NCBI GenBank assembly: GCA_024036415.1
Contig: JAMWET010006800.1
Coordinates: 213,501-277,500 of the forward strand
Origin: Prochilodus magdalenae
Taxonomy: Eukaryota; Chordata; Actinopteri; Characiformes; Prochilodontidae
Length of the DNA: 64,000 bases
Direction: 5' to 3'
The notes below the pieces were generated by a model, which was not told where the DNA came from, ran no database searches, and was given only the letters and a program-made list of their open reading frames with translations. The number at the start of each line of letters is the position of its first letter. Within the stretch, counting starts at the first letter, position 1. Shown here one piece after another: positions 44,301-59,767 of the stretch. The translations under genes and the position numbers were made by a program.

Positions 44301-47124
44301 TGGTTTGCAGGAAGTTTGTTCTGTGACAAACTGCGTACCAACTTGAAGCGTCTCCTCCCCAACCCAGACGAGTGTTTCTATTTCAGTGGCTGTGCTCATC
44401 AAGTCGATTTGAGCTTCCCTTTTAATAGAAAGAGTTTACGCACCCTTCAGAATGAAGACTGTGGTTTTGTGAAGTTGATCAGTGACTCTCAGTCTTTAAA
44501 GGCTCTCAAAGTTCTCAGCGCTCAGATGAAGGTCACAGTGATGTGAACTTTGTGTAAAGGTTAGGAACTCAGTGTCTCGAACAGCTTGAACACCAAATAC
44601 GTGCTGGAATAAAACAGCATTATGGTTGTGTTTTCCTGTGTCTGGAGGTAATATGTTGGAGCAGTGTGATTTGTTTTTTGCCACTGACTGATACGGTCAA
44701 TACGTGAATGAGTGAGGATTTTTTTCCGGAAGCACTTTATTTTAAGAGCAGATTTGGGATGAGTTTAAGAATGAGGCACATGGTGTTTGCTGCCACGGTG
44801 GTGGTGTTTAAAGCACTGGTGTGTCCTCATGTTCCACCTCCTGTCATCTCACCTCCTCTCACAGCCTAATCTCATGCAGTAATCTCAAAATAACCCTAAT
44901 CCATACCAATCCCTCATAATCTCGCTCTTTGGTGCCTTTAACCCCAAAAAAGATACACATTTGCTTTAAGCAGGATTTTTATAGTGGGTGTGGTGTTCAG
45001 TGAGAGAGGTTGTAGGGTACTTTAGAGTATCTGTGTTTTATTGGTGTGGAATGAAGGCAGTTCCTGAGCTCTGTGCTATTTCAGTTAGTATATGTACTGG
45101 TGATATTCAGGGTCAATCCATGCTATTGTGCTGCTCCTGGCAAAGCACAATAGATCTCTGAAATTGTGCACTATTCTGCAGTGTGCAGTTTTCCTCTATG
45201 GGACTGAAAACAAACACCTGGTACCTTTTGTCCTATGTATATTTTCCCTCAAATGTTATTCGACCCCTTGAAATACCAGGCCAGTAAAGGGAAATATAAA
45301 CAGTGCTTCATCTATGCTGCAAAAAAGCTAATGCGTCGTGCACTGGGATCAAGTAAATCTACTGTAACACTGTGAACTGTTCAGATGAACTTTATGAACT
45401 TTACTGTTTACACTACTACTGCCAAAGCAACTTAACTACCATGTACAGTCCACTACAACAACAGTCCAGCTCTCTACCTTATGGTAATGGTCAAAATTCT
45501 ATCCATACCTAAAGTATAGCACGGCTTGACCCACTGTACTTCAAGATGCATGAAAGCCAAGCATCAAGACATTTCTCTGTCCAGGCAAACAGGTGGTGGA
45601 ATGAGCTTCCAAACAGTACGAAAAGTCCCTTGCATTCTTCAAACGCAAGATCTTGTGAAGATCTCAAGTGAACACTAATCTAAGTGCTTATTGTGACGCA
45701 CTGTATTGCACTTATGCAAACTTTAAGCCTGTGTCTTCCTTTTCTAAGTACCAGCTTTAGCTTTTATTTCTTGCAGAATCTGAGCTTAAGTGTAGTTTGA
45801 CACTAAACTGATTGTACTGGCTAACATACATTCTCTGAGTGGACAACAAAGCACTCTGGATTAGCGCTTGCTAAATGCCATAAATGCTGGTTCCTGTCGG
45901 GTATTTTGGTGAAGATGTCAGTCTTATGATGTCCAATCAGTGCACCCCAGGGTTAGGTTCGCAGCAATCTTATTATTTTAACTTGTTACAGACCTTACAT
46001 TGCAGCGTATCCAGTGATGTAATGTACATACACCAACATGTATCAGCTTTGTAAAGTTTTTGTTTACAGAAAACCCATTTAGACTCAGAGTTCCTTATAT
46101 GCACATAATGCTGGCTACAAAATGATGCTTACAAGCATCTAAAGCTGGAGCCAGGAGGGAGGTTGGAGCTGCCACTCCAGGTCATGCCTTCCGAGGAGCC
46201 CCAGATAATATCATGCCATAATGGATAATGTGAACATTATTTCAAACTGAAATGAACATTAATATGACCATACAAACAAGGGTGAGAGAGTGTGTGTATG
46301 GCAGATCTGAACATTAAAAGAAAAAATGTTAAAAATGTTAAATGAGTACATTGATGTATACTGAAAACAATCATGAACATAACCACAAAACTATGCAGCT
46401 CTGAGGTTTTCACATTTTACTGTGTTTTAACATTAACATTATCAAAGAAAAACACAGGCAGAGGCTATGTCATAACAAATACTGTAGGTTCTGTACTTTT
46501 GTCATGTAGTGATCTTTTCTCCCTTGTTGAATAGATCAACTTGTGCATACCAGGAAAAACTATGTGTAAACTATGTGTTAATTTTGGCAGCTGGTATTGT
46601 CAGACCCCTCTCCTTTGCTGATTTTTTTTTTTCCAGATTCCTACAGCAGCTCGTCTGGGGTTCTTCCCATGTTTCTGTGCAGAGTGTAGAGTTTCACTTT
46701 GTGTGCGTGAGTGTGTTTTATTTATGAATCCTGCCTGCCATTAAGGAGAGAGCCGGTGTACTGAAGCAGCACGCACTACTCTGTGCATTAATGTTTAACT
46801 GCATTTAAACTCTCATTCCTTTAGCCTGACTCTCTTACTGATGCACTGACATATTTTTCACAATATGTGCACCCCAGCATCGTGGTCATGTTGCGATGCT
46901 TCACCATATGCAAGAATTCCTGTTTTTTTTAAAAATACTTTTTTTTTAGTTTTATAAAAATCACACTGTATGATCCTAATTATATGTGTGCAGAGTCATT
47001 GTACTGTAAAAGGAAAGACTAATTACTGTATTTTTCTAGACAAAGATACAAGCCTGTAAATAGACTCATCATTTGGACGGGTGGGCATGCAGTCAGGCAG
47101 ACTGAAGATAATAAAATGCCCAAG

Positions 47125-47182
<58 letters not shown>

Positions 47183-50100
47183 AAATGCGTTTGTCACAGG
47201 GAGTGTCTGCCCTGTGATGGACTGGCAACCTGTCCAGGGTGTTCCTTGTATTCAGTGAGGTGTAATAAATTCATGTGATGGCATTGGACATCCATGAAAA
47301 ATCCATAACCCAATTTGGTTCTTTAAACTAGTTCACAAGTTATCAGCTTTTTTTCAAGTAAAGAACCTGTTTATTGTTTTTATTGTATCTATGTAATACT
47401 AATGGTGAGTTTTATACTTATTGTTTTATACTCATTTTATACTCATTTTATAGGGAACACACAATTATTGCCAGGTTAAAATGCTCCTAAGACTTTTGAA
47501 CACTACTATATGACCGACACAGCAACTACTGATCCTCACTGTTCTGCCTCTACCCATGTTTACTTTGTGATCATTATTCAAATGAGCCAAGCATAGATCA
47601 ATCTGATTATTGTTAAGAGGTGTAGAAATGGTTTGGGTGAAGCCCAGGCACATGTAACATAAGATTATTACAGTAGTGGGGGAAAAAGCGGGCAATATTT
47701 TTTTTTTTGTAAATATTGGACCACATCCACATTCAGAACTTACCTCTTGCTTGTGTGCTTTTAGGAAGCCGAAGGAAGCAATGCACTTCAGTGCACTAAT
47801 ATATTAATGTGACAAATTAAAAAATAAAACTTAATACCTCCAACTTATCCTATAACAGGCTTTTAATGTCAGTGATCAGCATAATTTTGGGGTATTTTCT
47901 TTTGGTCCATTCACACATTTACACATCATGTAACGGTTAACATGGGTTTTCATGCTCTGTTCAAAACTGAAAATCTACAGAAATGGAAATGCATGGTTTT
48001 GTTCTGACAACAGCGATAGGTAAATGAAGTTGGATAAAAATATCTACTTAAATCTGCTTCCCCCTAAGCAGCCTCGTTTCCCTGAGCCATGGCTTCGTAT
48101 ACACTTGTCTCTGTGCTGCAGGTTAATATTTGATGTGTTCGTGTGGGTAAGACCTTCTTTCTGCTTTGCAGGATGAATCCGGAGCATATTTGATTGACAG
48201 AGATCCGGTGTATTTTGGGCCCGTGCTAAATTATCTGCGACATGGGAAGCTGGTCCTCAACAAAAATCTGACAGAGGAAGGTACTACACACACGCACGCA
48301 CGCACGCACACACGCACACAGGCACGCACACACACTCTCACATAAGCTTTGAAAACCAGACTTCATTAATGCATGATTTCAGCCATCTTTAGATGTGTTT
48401 TCTTGCCCGACACTATAGTAAGTTCTTTACATATTCGTATTAATGTGTCATCCTATAGTGGATTTCATAGATCTGTTTCAACAGTCATTAGTTATCGACT
48501 CCCCTTTGAGTCTTGATTGCTGTTGCTTTTAGGGACTTTTTCATGCTCCTTGGCTGCCTGCCTGGACCTGGAATTCTGTAAAGCTGTTTTGTGACAGTGC
48601 TTGCTATAAAAAGCGCGTTCACTTTAAATTTAAATCAGTCTTCTTTGTATGAAAGACTTTTCACAATTTTAGATAAAAAAACCAAATAAAACTGATAAAG
48701 GTTTCTTACAAAATAACCATAATCTTAATGACTTATATTCTATAAAGATTTTTAAATTCTAACATAAATGTTTGGGTTTACCAAGCAGCTTTGTGTTTGT
48801 GTGGGCTGCAGGAGCTCTTGAGGAGGCAGAGTTCTACAACATCACATCATTAATTAAACTCATCAAGGACAAGATCAGGGAACGAGAGTCCAAGGTGACA
48901 CACGTGAGTAGCTGTAATTGCCACAGTTAACAGTACTGATACACATAACCTTCTCACATAACCTAAATTTATGATTATTTGAATTTTCCTGTCATTCCCA
49001 AACATCATTTTTTTTACCATCAAAGATTTTAATAACAATTAATAAGCTGAGCTTATTAATTAATAAATAAATATAAAAGTGCCCCAATCCCCCAATACAA
49101 AACCCCTCGCCCCACTGACTTTGCCTTTAAGGACGAGTGTGAATTGGCGATCGGCAAAGCAACAGTCCAACCTCTATCTGTGTCTTCTCAGACTCCGGTG
49201 AAACATGTCTACAGGGTTTTGCAGTGTCAGGAGGAGGAGCTCACACAGATGGTTTCCACCATGTCAGACGGCTGGAAGTTTGAGCAGGTAAGAGAGATGC
49301 TTCACACTCATTCATTCATCCCTCCATCTTTACGGCAGTCGCTCGCTCGGGTCTGTCTGAAGAGCAGTGTGTGACGCAGGTTCCGCCCTGTGCTCTGATT
49401 GGTTCTTCCAGCTTGTCAGTGTAGGTTATGGGCGGGCACAGAAGTCAGAGTTTCTTCTAATTGTGTCTCGGGAAGTGAAGGGGGAGGAGTCAAGTCAAAC
49501 GTACCCCGCCCACAGCGGAGAGGTGTGTTACAGAATCCTACTATGTGTCCTCCTGCCGTTCACTGCATGACCCGTCCATGCCCACCAGCTACTTCAGAGT
49601 TTTTTGGGGGGGTTTCCGCGGTGATCATGTTGTTGGTGACTGTGTTGTAAGGTTGTGTAATTGGATGTTAATTGAGCATGCATGTGCATGCATGTCCTGT
49701 GAGTCAGTGTGCCTTTAGGACTGTAACAAGTCAGAGATCACCTTTCATTTCTTGATATATCCATTTAAAAGAGAGAAAAAGTATTATTCATTTTTTTCGG
49801 AAGATATTTCTGAGAACAGATGTAAGACCTGGTAAACAGTGCTTAAAGCTTTCATCTTTCAGAGCTAGCAGATAATCCAGCTCTATTCTTGCTTTAGATC
49901 TGAATAAAAAAGTCCATATTTCCACTGTGAGAGAACAACTCAACTTTTACAACAGAAAATCCAGGTCCAAACCCCCAGTGAGCAAGCCAAGGGCAATGGT
50001 GGCAAGGAAAAACTCCCTCACAGCAAGAGGAAGAAACCTCAAGAGGAACCAAGACTCAAAAGTGGGAACCCATCCTTCTCTGATCGACACTGGAAAGCAC

Positions 50101-51680
50101 AACCAAACACAAAAGCAATATGAGGACAAGATTTTACAACTGATATTCAGTATGAATAATAGTAATTGAATATAGGGAAAATAAAACAATGTGTAAGGAT
50201 GTATAGCTGTTAGGAAGCCCTTAGTGAAAAAGGAAATAACAGTGGGACTGACAGTGGACTGACAACCCCAGAGCCCAAACCTCCATTCACTGAATGTATT
50301 TGGGTTATTGGGATTGTAAGTGGCTAAAAAGGCACCTTCTAAGACTGAATGAAGGTGTGGAAGTATCAATTCTAACTTTTACCTAATGTCCATTCTGACT
50401 GGAGATTAAATAAATAAAGGGTGGTCTCTGACTTTGGCACAGTTTTGTATATGTGTATATGTGCAATTATGTTTCGGTTTTGGTGAACCATCAGGGGCTC
50501 AGTCACACGATCTGGGCATGCCCAAGCATGTTGCCACCGTCACACAGCGCTATTTGTGTGTGTATGTTTGTGTGTGTGTGTGTGTGTTCACCTGTGCCAT
50601 TCACTGTTTGTAAGGTCTGGTCTTACACTGATTTTCCCTATGGCAGCATTTTAACTTTCCGGTTAAACAATGTAAACAAAATTAATCTGTCCTTATTTAT
50701 CTTGTGTGTGTGCGTGTTTCTGTGCATGTGTATGTAGCTGGTCAGCATCGGTTCCTCCTATAACTATGGTAGCGAGGACCAGGCAGAGTTCCTGTGTGTT
50801 GTCTCCAAGGAGCTTCACAACCAGTCGTATGGTAACAACAGCCAACCAAGTGAGAAAGCCAAGGTAAGTGCTATGTGTGTTTGTATTTAGCCCAAATAGC
50901 TTTATAATGATAGAAGAACAACTTTGTCAATGTAGGGACATTTGGCTGGTCCCATCAGGGGGATTCAATCCACCAAGCGGGTAGTATTTGTTTGTGTTAT
51001 TTTTTTTTGTGTTTTTTGTTATTTGTTTATCTCTATATTAAAGAAGATCTACCATGCTCTGCAGTTTCCCCCCCCTTTTCCTTTAGTTTGTTATGTAGCT
51101 TTTGTGTATGTTAAATGGTCTGCTTACTTATAAAGCTCAAAGTACATGCCAAAGGGGGAAAATGTCCCTTCCACCGAAACCACATTTCTCACCTGCCTAA
51201 AACAACTTAAATGAAAATTACAGGATGACATCATCTCATAACACAATCCTTGTTGCCCGCCTACTGTCGAGTACACCCTCACACAATGTCTGAAGAGCTA
51301 AAGCAGTGCAAGGTCAAGCAAAAGCAGAACCCATTTTAAAAAGAATCCATATAGAATAATTTATAACACATTCAAATCAATCTGAAGAACCTTCCGCAAT
51401 GCAGGGTACTATATAGAACTATTTTCTTTTCTTAAGTGCAGTCTTAAAGCAGTCTGATGGAATTTATTTTATGAATCGAGTTCATGGCTGACTAACTGAA
51501 TTCAAATGGTGCTTAGTATTATTCAGCTTTAACAGCCAATGGAAATACACTACTATTTTTACACAATTGTGTCTGTATTTGTGTGCACATGCAGTGTTTC
51601 CTATTGCTGTATATGCGATTTGACTGGTAACTTAATTGTTTGTCTTTCAGATTCTTCAGGAGCGTGGGTCTAGAATATAA
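41377..51680 (+). CDS. kctd5: BTB/POZ domain protein KCTD5
   Basis: KCTD5 is a pentameric BTB substrate adaptor of CUL3 ubiquitin ligases, linked to turnover and control of G-beta-gamma. Exons: 41377-41577, 48172-48280, 48812-48903, 49192-49287, 50738-50863, 51651-51680; 654 nt, 217 aa (human 234), with all phases compatible. The N-terminus is short. The T1/BTB domain runs from [14 protein letters not shown] through [40 protein letters not shown] and [12 protein letters not shown] (about residues 28-125). The C-terminal domain follows: [31 protein letters not shown] and [19 protein letters not shown], ending ILQERGSRI (human ends GSRM). The N-terminal [12 protein letters not shown] and the HNQSYG region favour KCTD5 over its paralogues KCTD2 and KCTD17. 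An extra exon-like copy of exon 5 lies at 49412-49522. Pdpk1 lies upstream, as in the human order. Confidence 0.93.
45540..45890 (+). mobile_element. LINE (L2-like) 3'-end fragment
   Basis: The stretch has 'gcaaacaggtggtggaatgagcttcc', a cysteine-free decayed coding tail, then 'ctgagtggacaacaaagcactctgg' and finally 'gcttgctaaatgccataaatg'. That tail closely matches the 3' end I remember for L2-type LINEs and derived SINEs in fish (GCGTCTGCTAAATG...). It is 5'-truncated, as is usual for such insertions. The family assignment is from recollection. Confidence 0.6.
47127..47174. repeat. GT microsatellite
   Basis: About 23 GT units in kctd5 intron 1, preceded by 'ccaagggg'. The next 70 bases (cctgtgatggactggcaacc, then 'tgtccagggtg') resemble a fragment of a common fish SINE-like repeat. 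Confidence 0.9.
48287..48340. repeat. CACG/CA repeat after kctd5 exon 2
   Basis: A CACG/CACA tract begins about six bases downstream of the exon 2 donor. Confidence 0.8.
49412..49522 (+). other. kctd5: Duplicate, probable alternative exon 5b of kctd5
   Basis: A 111-base open segment is bordered by acceptor ttggttcttccag and donor GAG|GTGTGT. It reads LVSVG, YG, then [15 protein letters not shown], and aligns with exon 5 ([18 protein letters not shown]): 12 of 23 positions are identical across the first block, with four codons missing. Both copies are phase 0 at both ends. Transcripts could therefore use 5b instead of 5 (joining FEQ to it and it to ILQERGSRI) or include both without a frameshift. 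It lies 124 bases after exon 4. The conserved pattern, open frame and intact splice sites argue against a dead copy. Transcript use is not shown by the sequence. Confidence 0.65.
49930..50330 (+). repeat. Interspersed repeat in kctd5 intron 5b-5
   Basis: The stretch 'ggcaatggtggcaaggaaaaactcc', followed by 'gaggaagaaacctcaagagg' and 'gggaacccatcctt', matches a repeat that I remember as abundant in ostariophysan genomes. Its chance 80-codon reading frame (Lys/Arg-rich) is a by-product and not a gene. Confidence 0.55.
51333..51440 (+). repeat. Short palindromic repeat, copy 2
   Basis: Same order of blocks as 40141-40266: aacacattcaaatcaatctg, then 'aagaacc', a spacer, and ggtactatatagaac. It lies in the last intron of kctd5. 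Confidence 0.5.
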
Positions 51681-53680
51681 GCTTCTAAAATGCCCAGGCG
51701 CTTAAACATATCAGCACACAAACCGGAACATTCCACGAGCACGGGCAGAACATGTAGCATGGCCACGGATACTGACACTCCAATCCTCCCAGAATGTGCA
51801 GTAATTGCGCGAAGAATGCATGGACCACACACGAGCACGCCAGCACTGAGCTGGTCTACTGTAGACGAGTCCTTATATGCAACACAACTCATTCAAATAA
51901 GAAAAGCCCTGCACAATGATTTAGACCTCGCCTTGTGTTTTCATTGCTCAGAATATTGTAGACAACGGTCACATACATAGTGATACATAGTGGCCTAACA
52001 TCAGTAGTGCCACAGAATTTTCTTTTGTAATATCATATCAAATGTTATAAAAGCACTGTGCAAGCCACTGAACCATAATATTCCATTTAATTATAAATGA
52101 CTTTAACTCCACTGTCAGCTTACGATGATTCTACACTGTAAAGGAGGAGAACATGACTGGTCTAATCTCAGGGATCTGATCAAAACGCAGAAAAAGCAAA
52201 TACAATCAGTTCTCTCTGGCCACTCTGTTTCCGTAAGCTTTAATCCAGCCTTTTGTAGCTTTACTGAAGCAGCCCTCTATCCAGTAAACCCATTTGAAGT
52301 CAGCATTCCACAAACTAATGTTTATTATAAAGAGAAGTGTCAACTTTAGATTCATCCATGATTTGGGGAGTCTTTTGGAAAACTGATTTAACTGCATTCC
52401 AACTTAGCCTTTGCACAGAGAGTTCTGTCCTCAGGTTTACTAGTGTATTCTCATGAGTCCAAGAATGTAGTGGTGATACTACTTTCACAACTAATAACAA
52501 AATAATCATGTTAATAATAATACTTGAGGAATAGTTTTGTTATATGATGCTGATGATAATGATGCTGATGATTATTATTATTCCAAAAAGATCTGTTTGT
52601 AGAATTGCTTGGTTATCCATGTACTAAATCTTTAATATGTTCTGCATCTTAACAATTAAAAAAAAGGGAGGAAAACAGGTTTGTAGAAGTTAAACTATGG
52701 AGAGCAGACAATCATCTGCACAGAATCCCGCACTCCAGCCGTCTGATAAACCAGTTTAGATACTCACATTTATTTGGGATTGTTTTCATGTACTTTTTGT
52801 AATAGCCATAAAAACTCTGTAACCCCATAAAATTAAGTTACAACTTGCACTGTGAGTGATGTACTTCAGTTTCTGCTGACTCATATGTGCACTCCCAGGA
52901 ACGGCACAGCACATTTATACAAGCTGTCACTCTTACACTTTCTGTACACAGACTGTTATGCTATAAACCGGTTTTTAACAAACACCTCTCCGCCTCCGTG
53001 TGTTTCTTCTTTATCGAGGTGGAGCTATTCCACTGTGTACCTACAGGAAAGAATTCCTCGCAGTACGTGTAGTGCAGGATGAGCTGGGCCGACCCCCCAG
53101 TGTGAATGATGGTTTGGTCCGCCGGTCCTGAAGCTCTTTGGCGCCCTCTGGCGAAGTGCTTGCGGTGTCTGAGCGTTGCCATGGTGATTAAGGCGTTCTT
53201 CCGAGATGTCAAGGGATTAAAAATCTGCGCCCGTCGTAGATCTTGCACCACAGACACAAACACGCAAACACAGAACACTTGAGTAGCACTTTCCTTCTGC
53301 AGTGTCGTTTATTATGTGTTTCGCTTTCGCGCGCGTGAGTGCGGCTCCTTTAAATCGCCAGCCGTCTAAGCAGATGCCTGTCTTAAATATCTGCCGCAAG
53401 CGGAAAAGTGACGAATAACATTTTAATACGTCGTGCTTTTTCATAAATAACAAATAATTTGTTGCAAACTTGATTACAGATACAAATGACGAATACGGCG
53501 TCCGAAAAAGTATGTCAGGCTTGGTATTACTCTCAGGCGACCACTGTGTAAGACCAGTGGTCCTAATTTAGTCCGGTTAGGAACGGATGCCTTTTCGGGA
53601 GAAAAAAACTGACCGGGTTTAATTTTTATTTTTTTTATAAATTTTGTCCCGAGTCTGGCACGGTTCTAGTCGAAGAATCT
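51681..53680. other. kctd5 3'UTR and intergenic DNA
   Basis: Follows the kctd5 stop. No clear AATAAA was found close by, so the 3' end of kctd5 is not placed. A small minus-strand reading frame with a good start context (52961-53182) lies here. From about 53.1 kb GC content rises toward the ube2i promoter. Confidence 0.45.
52961..53182 (-). CDS. Small unrecognised reading frame (73 codons)
   Basis: A minus-strand ATG in ATCACCATGG context opens MATLRHRKHFARGRQRASG and runs 73 codons to a stop. It points away from the ube2i CpG island, as a divergent transcript would. I do not recognise the protein, and no second exon was found. It may be non-coding sequence or the first exon of a divergent lncRNA. 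Confidence 0.2.
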   Translation of the reverse strand: MATLRHRKHFARGRQRASGPADQTIIHTGGSAQLILHYTYCEEFFPVGTQWNSSTSIKKKHTEAERCLLKTGL

Positions 53681-53689
53681 GGAAAGCCA

Positions 53690-53960
53690 CGCAGCGGTAA
53701 GACGGTTCACAACCGACACGACTTCCTTTACTTTCTCTTTGGAAACGGTCGCGCGCCGTTGACTGGTTTCGATTTTTTGGTTTTGTTTGTTTTTCTTTTT
53801 CCCGTTTCGTGCTCCGGCCGCGTGAGCGCGCTTGAGCGTCAGAGCTCGTTCCTTTGTCCCGCGAGGTCGTGAGCGGCGTTCCAGGCTCGTTTGAACGTAA
53901 CGTTTTGCGTAACGGCCTCAGTGTTACCTGCGGCTAAGCTAGCGAGCTAACGTCTCTTCG
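53690..53960 (+). promoter_or_regulatory. ube2i: CpG-rich ube2i promoter region
   Basis: Dense CpG (cggtcgcgcgccgttgactg, ccggccgcgtgagcgcgctt) lies in an otherwise AT-rich context, about 1.1-1.3 kb before the ube2i coding start. A probable non-coding first exon ends at 53696, with GCG|GTAAGA as donor. It would splice to the acceptor cctgtag at 55017, which leaves an 11-base leader before the ATG. Confidence 0.5.
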
Positions 53961-54989
53961 TTTGGTTAACTGATATGTTTGGTTGCTGGAAGCGTCACAT
54001 TCAGGTAGCTGCTGTGTAGAAAACCCCCTTAAGACGTTCCCACAAGTGTGGATGTTTTCCAGCGATGCTACGCTGCCGATGTTTCACTGCGATTTAACGC
54101 CAATACGCCACCACTGAAAAGAGTTTGTTCCCAAAAGCTCAGGGCAGAAACGTTGCAAGTTTTGGACAGTCGGCGACCCAGTGTAACAACATTTTATTAT
54201 TCACATTGTTGTTGTTATTCATGGGTGTTTAGTGAGAGGAGTGAAATGGTCCATCGCCAGTGATTGGTAGGCGTGCTGTGTCCGGTTCCTCTAGATGAGC
54301 GGGCTGTTTGGGTTCTAGTTCTCCATGTGTTGGGGCATTTTAGGAGTCCAGATAAAACTTTTGGAACGTAAGACATTAAACTTGTTCAGCTATTTAGTAG
54401 TGTAACCACCAACACCTACATCGCGTTTAAGTTAACAGGGGACTGAATCAGTGTGTGTGTATATGGTGCCATTGGATTAGCTGCGAGTCCGCAGGTGTGT
54501 GACACCGCTAGCTAGGCCTCGAAGTCCCGCGTTTTTTAAACTTGCACGCTGCTTCTCTTTACTGGTCAGAACTACAGATGCTGGTTCAGTGTATTTTAGC
54601 CAGGTAACACTAAGTGTCAGGTGAGTTTTACCCTGGTTGGGAAGTTTTAATACTTCGTCTTTCACACTTCCAAAAGACGATATAGTGTATCGCTGGAGGG
54701 CGTCTCTCCTTGTATCTTGTTAAACGTCATTGCCATATGCGTCAATGCTCGCGCTTAGATTTTTTTTTTTTTGAGGTTGTTATGTAATGACGTAATTAAA
54801 ACTGCAACGCATGTAGGTTAGGGTTGGACGTAGAAACCGACATTAAGTGCTGTTTATTATTGAATTCTTATCTGTTTGGCAATGTGTGGTTTGTAGTTTG
54901 TGGCATTTTTTTTTTCCCCCTGTTGATGGCTAGAGAGTTTGAGACTAATCTTTTTAACCCAAATAGTACTGTGTTTGATGTATGTGTAA

Positions 54990-58733
<3,744 letters not shown>

Positions 58734-58777
58734 ATGTGGTAGAGGGACAGATAAATGGGGGAGTGTGTCAACACCTC

Positions 58778-58800
58778 TTTTTTTTTTTTTTTTTTTTTTT
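58778..58800. repeat. Poly(T) tract
   Basis: About 23 T followed by C runs, 45 bases after the ube2i stop. Confidence 0.9.
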
Positions 58801-59578
58801 CCCCCCTCCCTTCTCCCCCCCTCCTTATCTCTTCTGTGGCTGGGACTGAAAGGACTCACGCAATGTCTGTGCCATCTGTCCCAACCTCCTCAGGCTCTCA
58901 TCCCCCAATTGCGATGTCACAAACACAGCCCCAACTCCGCTTTCGTACTGGCCAAAACCTAGAATTCAGAAATGGGCTTTATTTTTTCAGTTGAAGCAAA
59001 CATGGAGTGACTCTTTTTGGATTAAAATTCTTAACTTTTTGTGCGTGTGTGTGTGTGTGTGCGTGCGTGCGCGTGTGTGTGTACATGTATGTTTCATCTT
59101 ATTTTAATGTCAAATTTCCCTTCTATGGTCATTTTTCTTCATGACACTGTGTGTCCGGGTGAGCATGTAAGTTAGCGAGTATGCATTCATGTTCATCAAC
59201 TCCGGTCAAACTGGTTGACCTCTACTATGTAAAACTGTGTGTGCAACAGTGCCTCGTGATGTGCAACTGCTGAGACCAATTTTGCTCTTGCCTAGCTTAC
59301 TTGATCTTGGTAGTTAAAGCTGTTGATTCACTGTAAAGTTAGCTCTTGAGTCCAGAATAAACACTAAGAGTTAATTAGGCAACCAGAAATTTGGCTGTGT
59401 CAGGCGGTACCAAGTAGCTGGCACTCTGAAGCATGCTCATGCTGGCAAAAGTTATAACTAATCACAAATTTGGGATCATCGTAGGGTCGAACTACTCTGA
59501 TTCATCTAGATGGCTTTGTTTGTTTGTTTGTTTGTTTGTCCATGATGGGAACATATGTCCTGTGCTCTTTGTTGGTTT

Positions 59579-59584
59579 AATAAA
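59579..59584 (+). terminator. ube2i: Poly(A) signal, ube2i (distal)
   Basis: AATAAA in 'ggtttaataaaactctttc' context, about 850 bases after the stop. A second AATAAA upstream at 59356-59361 could give a shorter form. Confidence 0.6.
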
Positions 59585-59727
59585 ACTCTTTCTACAAAAA
59601 CACCTGCTACAATCACAGAGGTTGACTATTTTGTTAATAAAAGCTTACCAATCCATGAAAATACTTAAATACATATACTATGTGTATGTGTGTCTCTATC
59701 ACATTTTCAACACAACTACAATGTGAC

Positions 59728-59729
59728 TT

Positions 59730-59764
<35 letters not shown>

Positions 59765-59767
59765 TTT
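59728..59767. repeat. TTTA microsatellite
   Basis: About ten TTTA units downstream of ube2i. A shorter (TTTG)n lies at about 59517-59537. Confidence 0.9.

Larger units (their letters stand above)
41578..48171 (+). other. kctd5: kctd5 intron 1 (6.6 kb)
   Basis: No exon or RNA gene recognised. It holds a CA/TG tract near 41990-42030, a LINE 3'-end fragment at 45540-45890 and a long GT microsatellite at 47127-47174. Confidence 0.6.
58734..59600 (+). other. ube2i: ube2i 3'UTR
   Basis: Begins with a T tract (58778-58800) and C-rich run. Two AATAAA signals lie at 59356-59361 and 59579-59584. The TG repeat at about 59040-59085 lies inside. No coding content. Confidence 0.6.
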
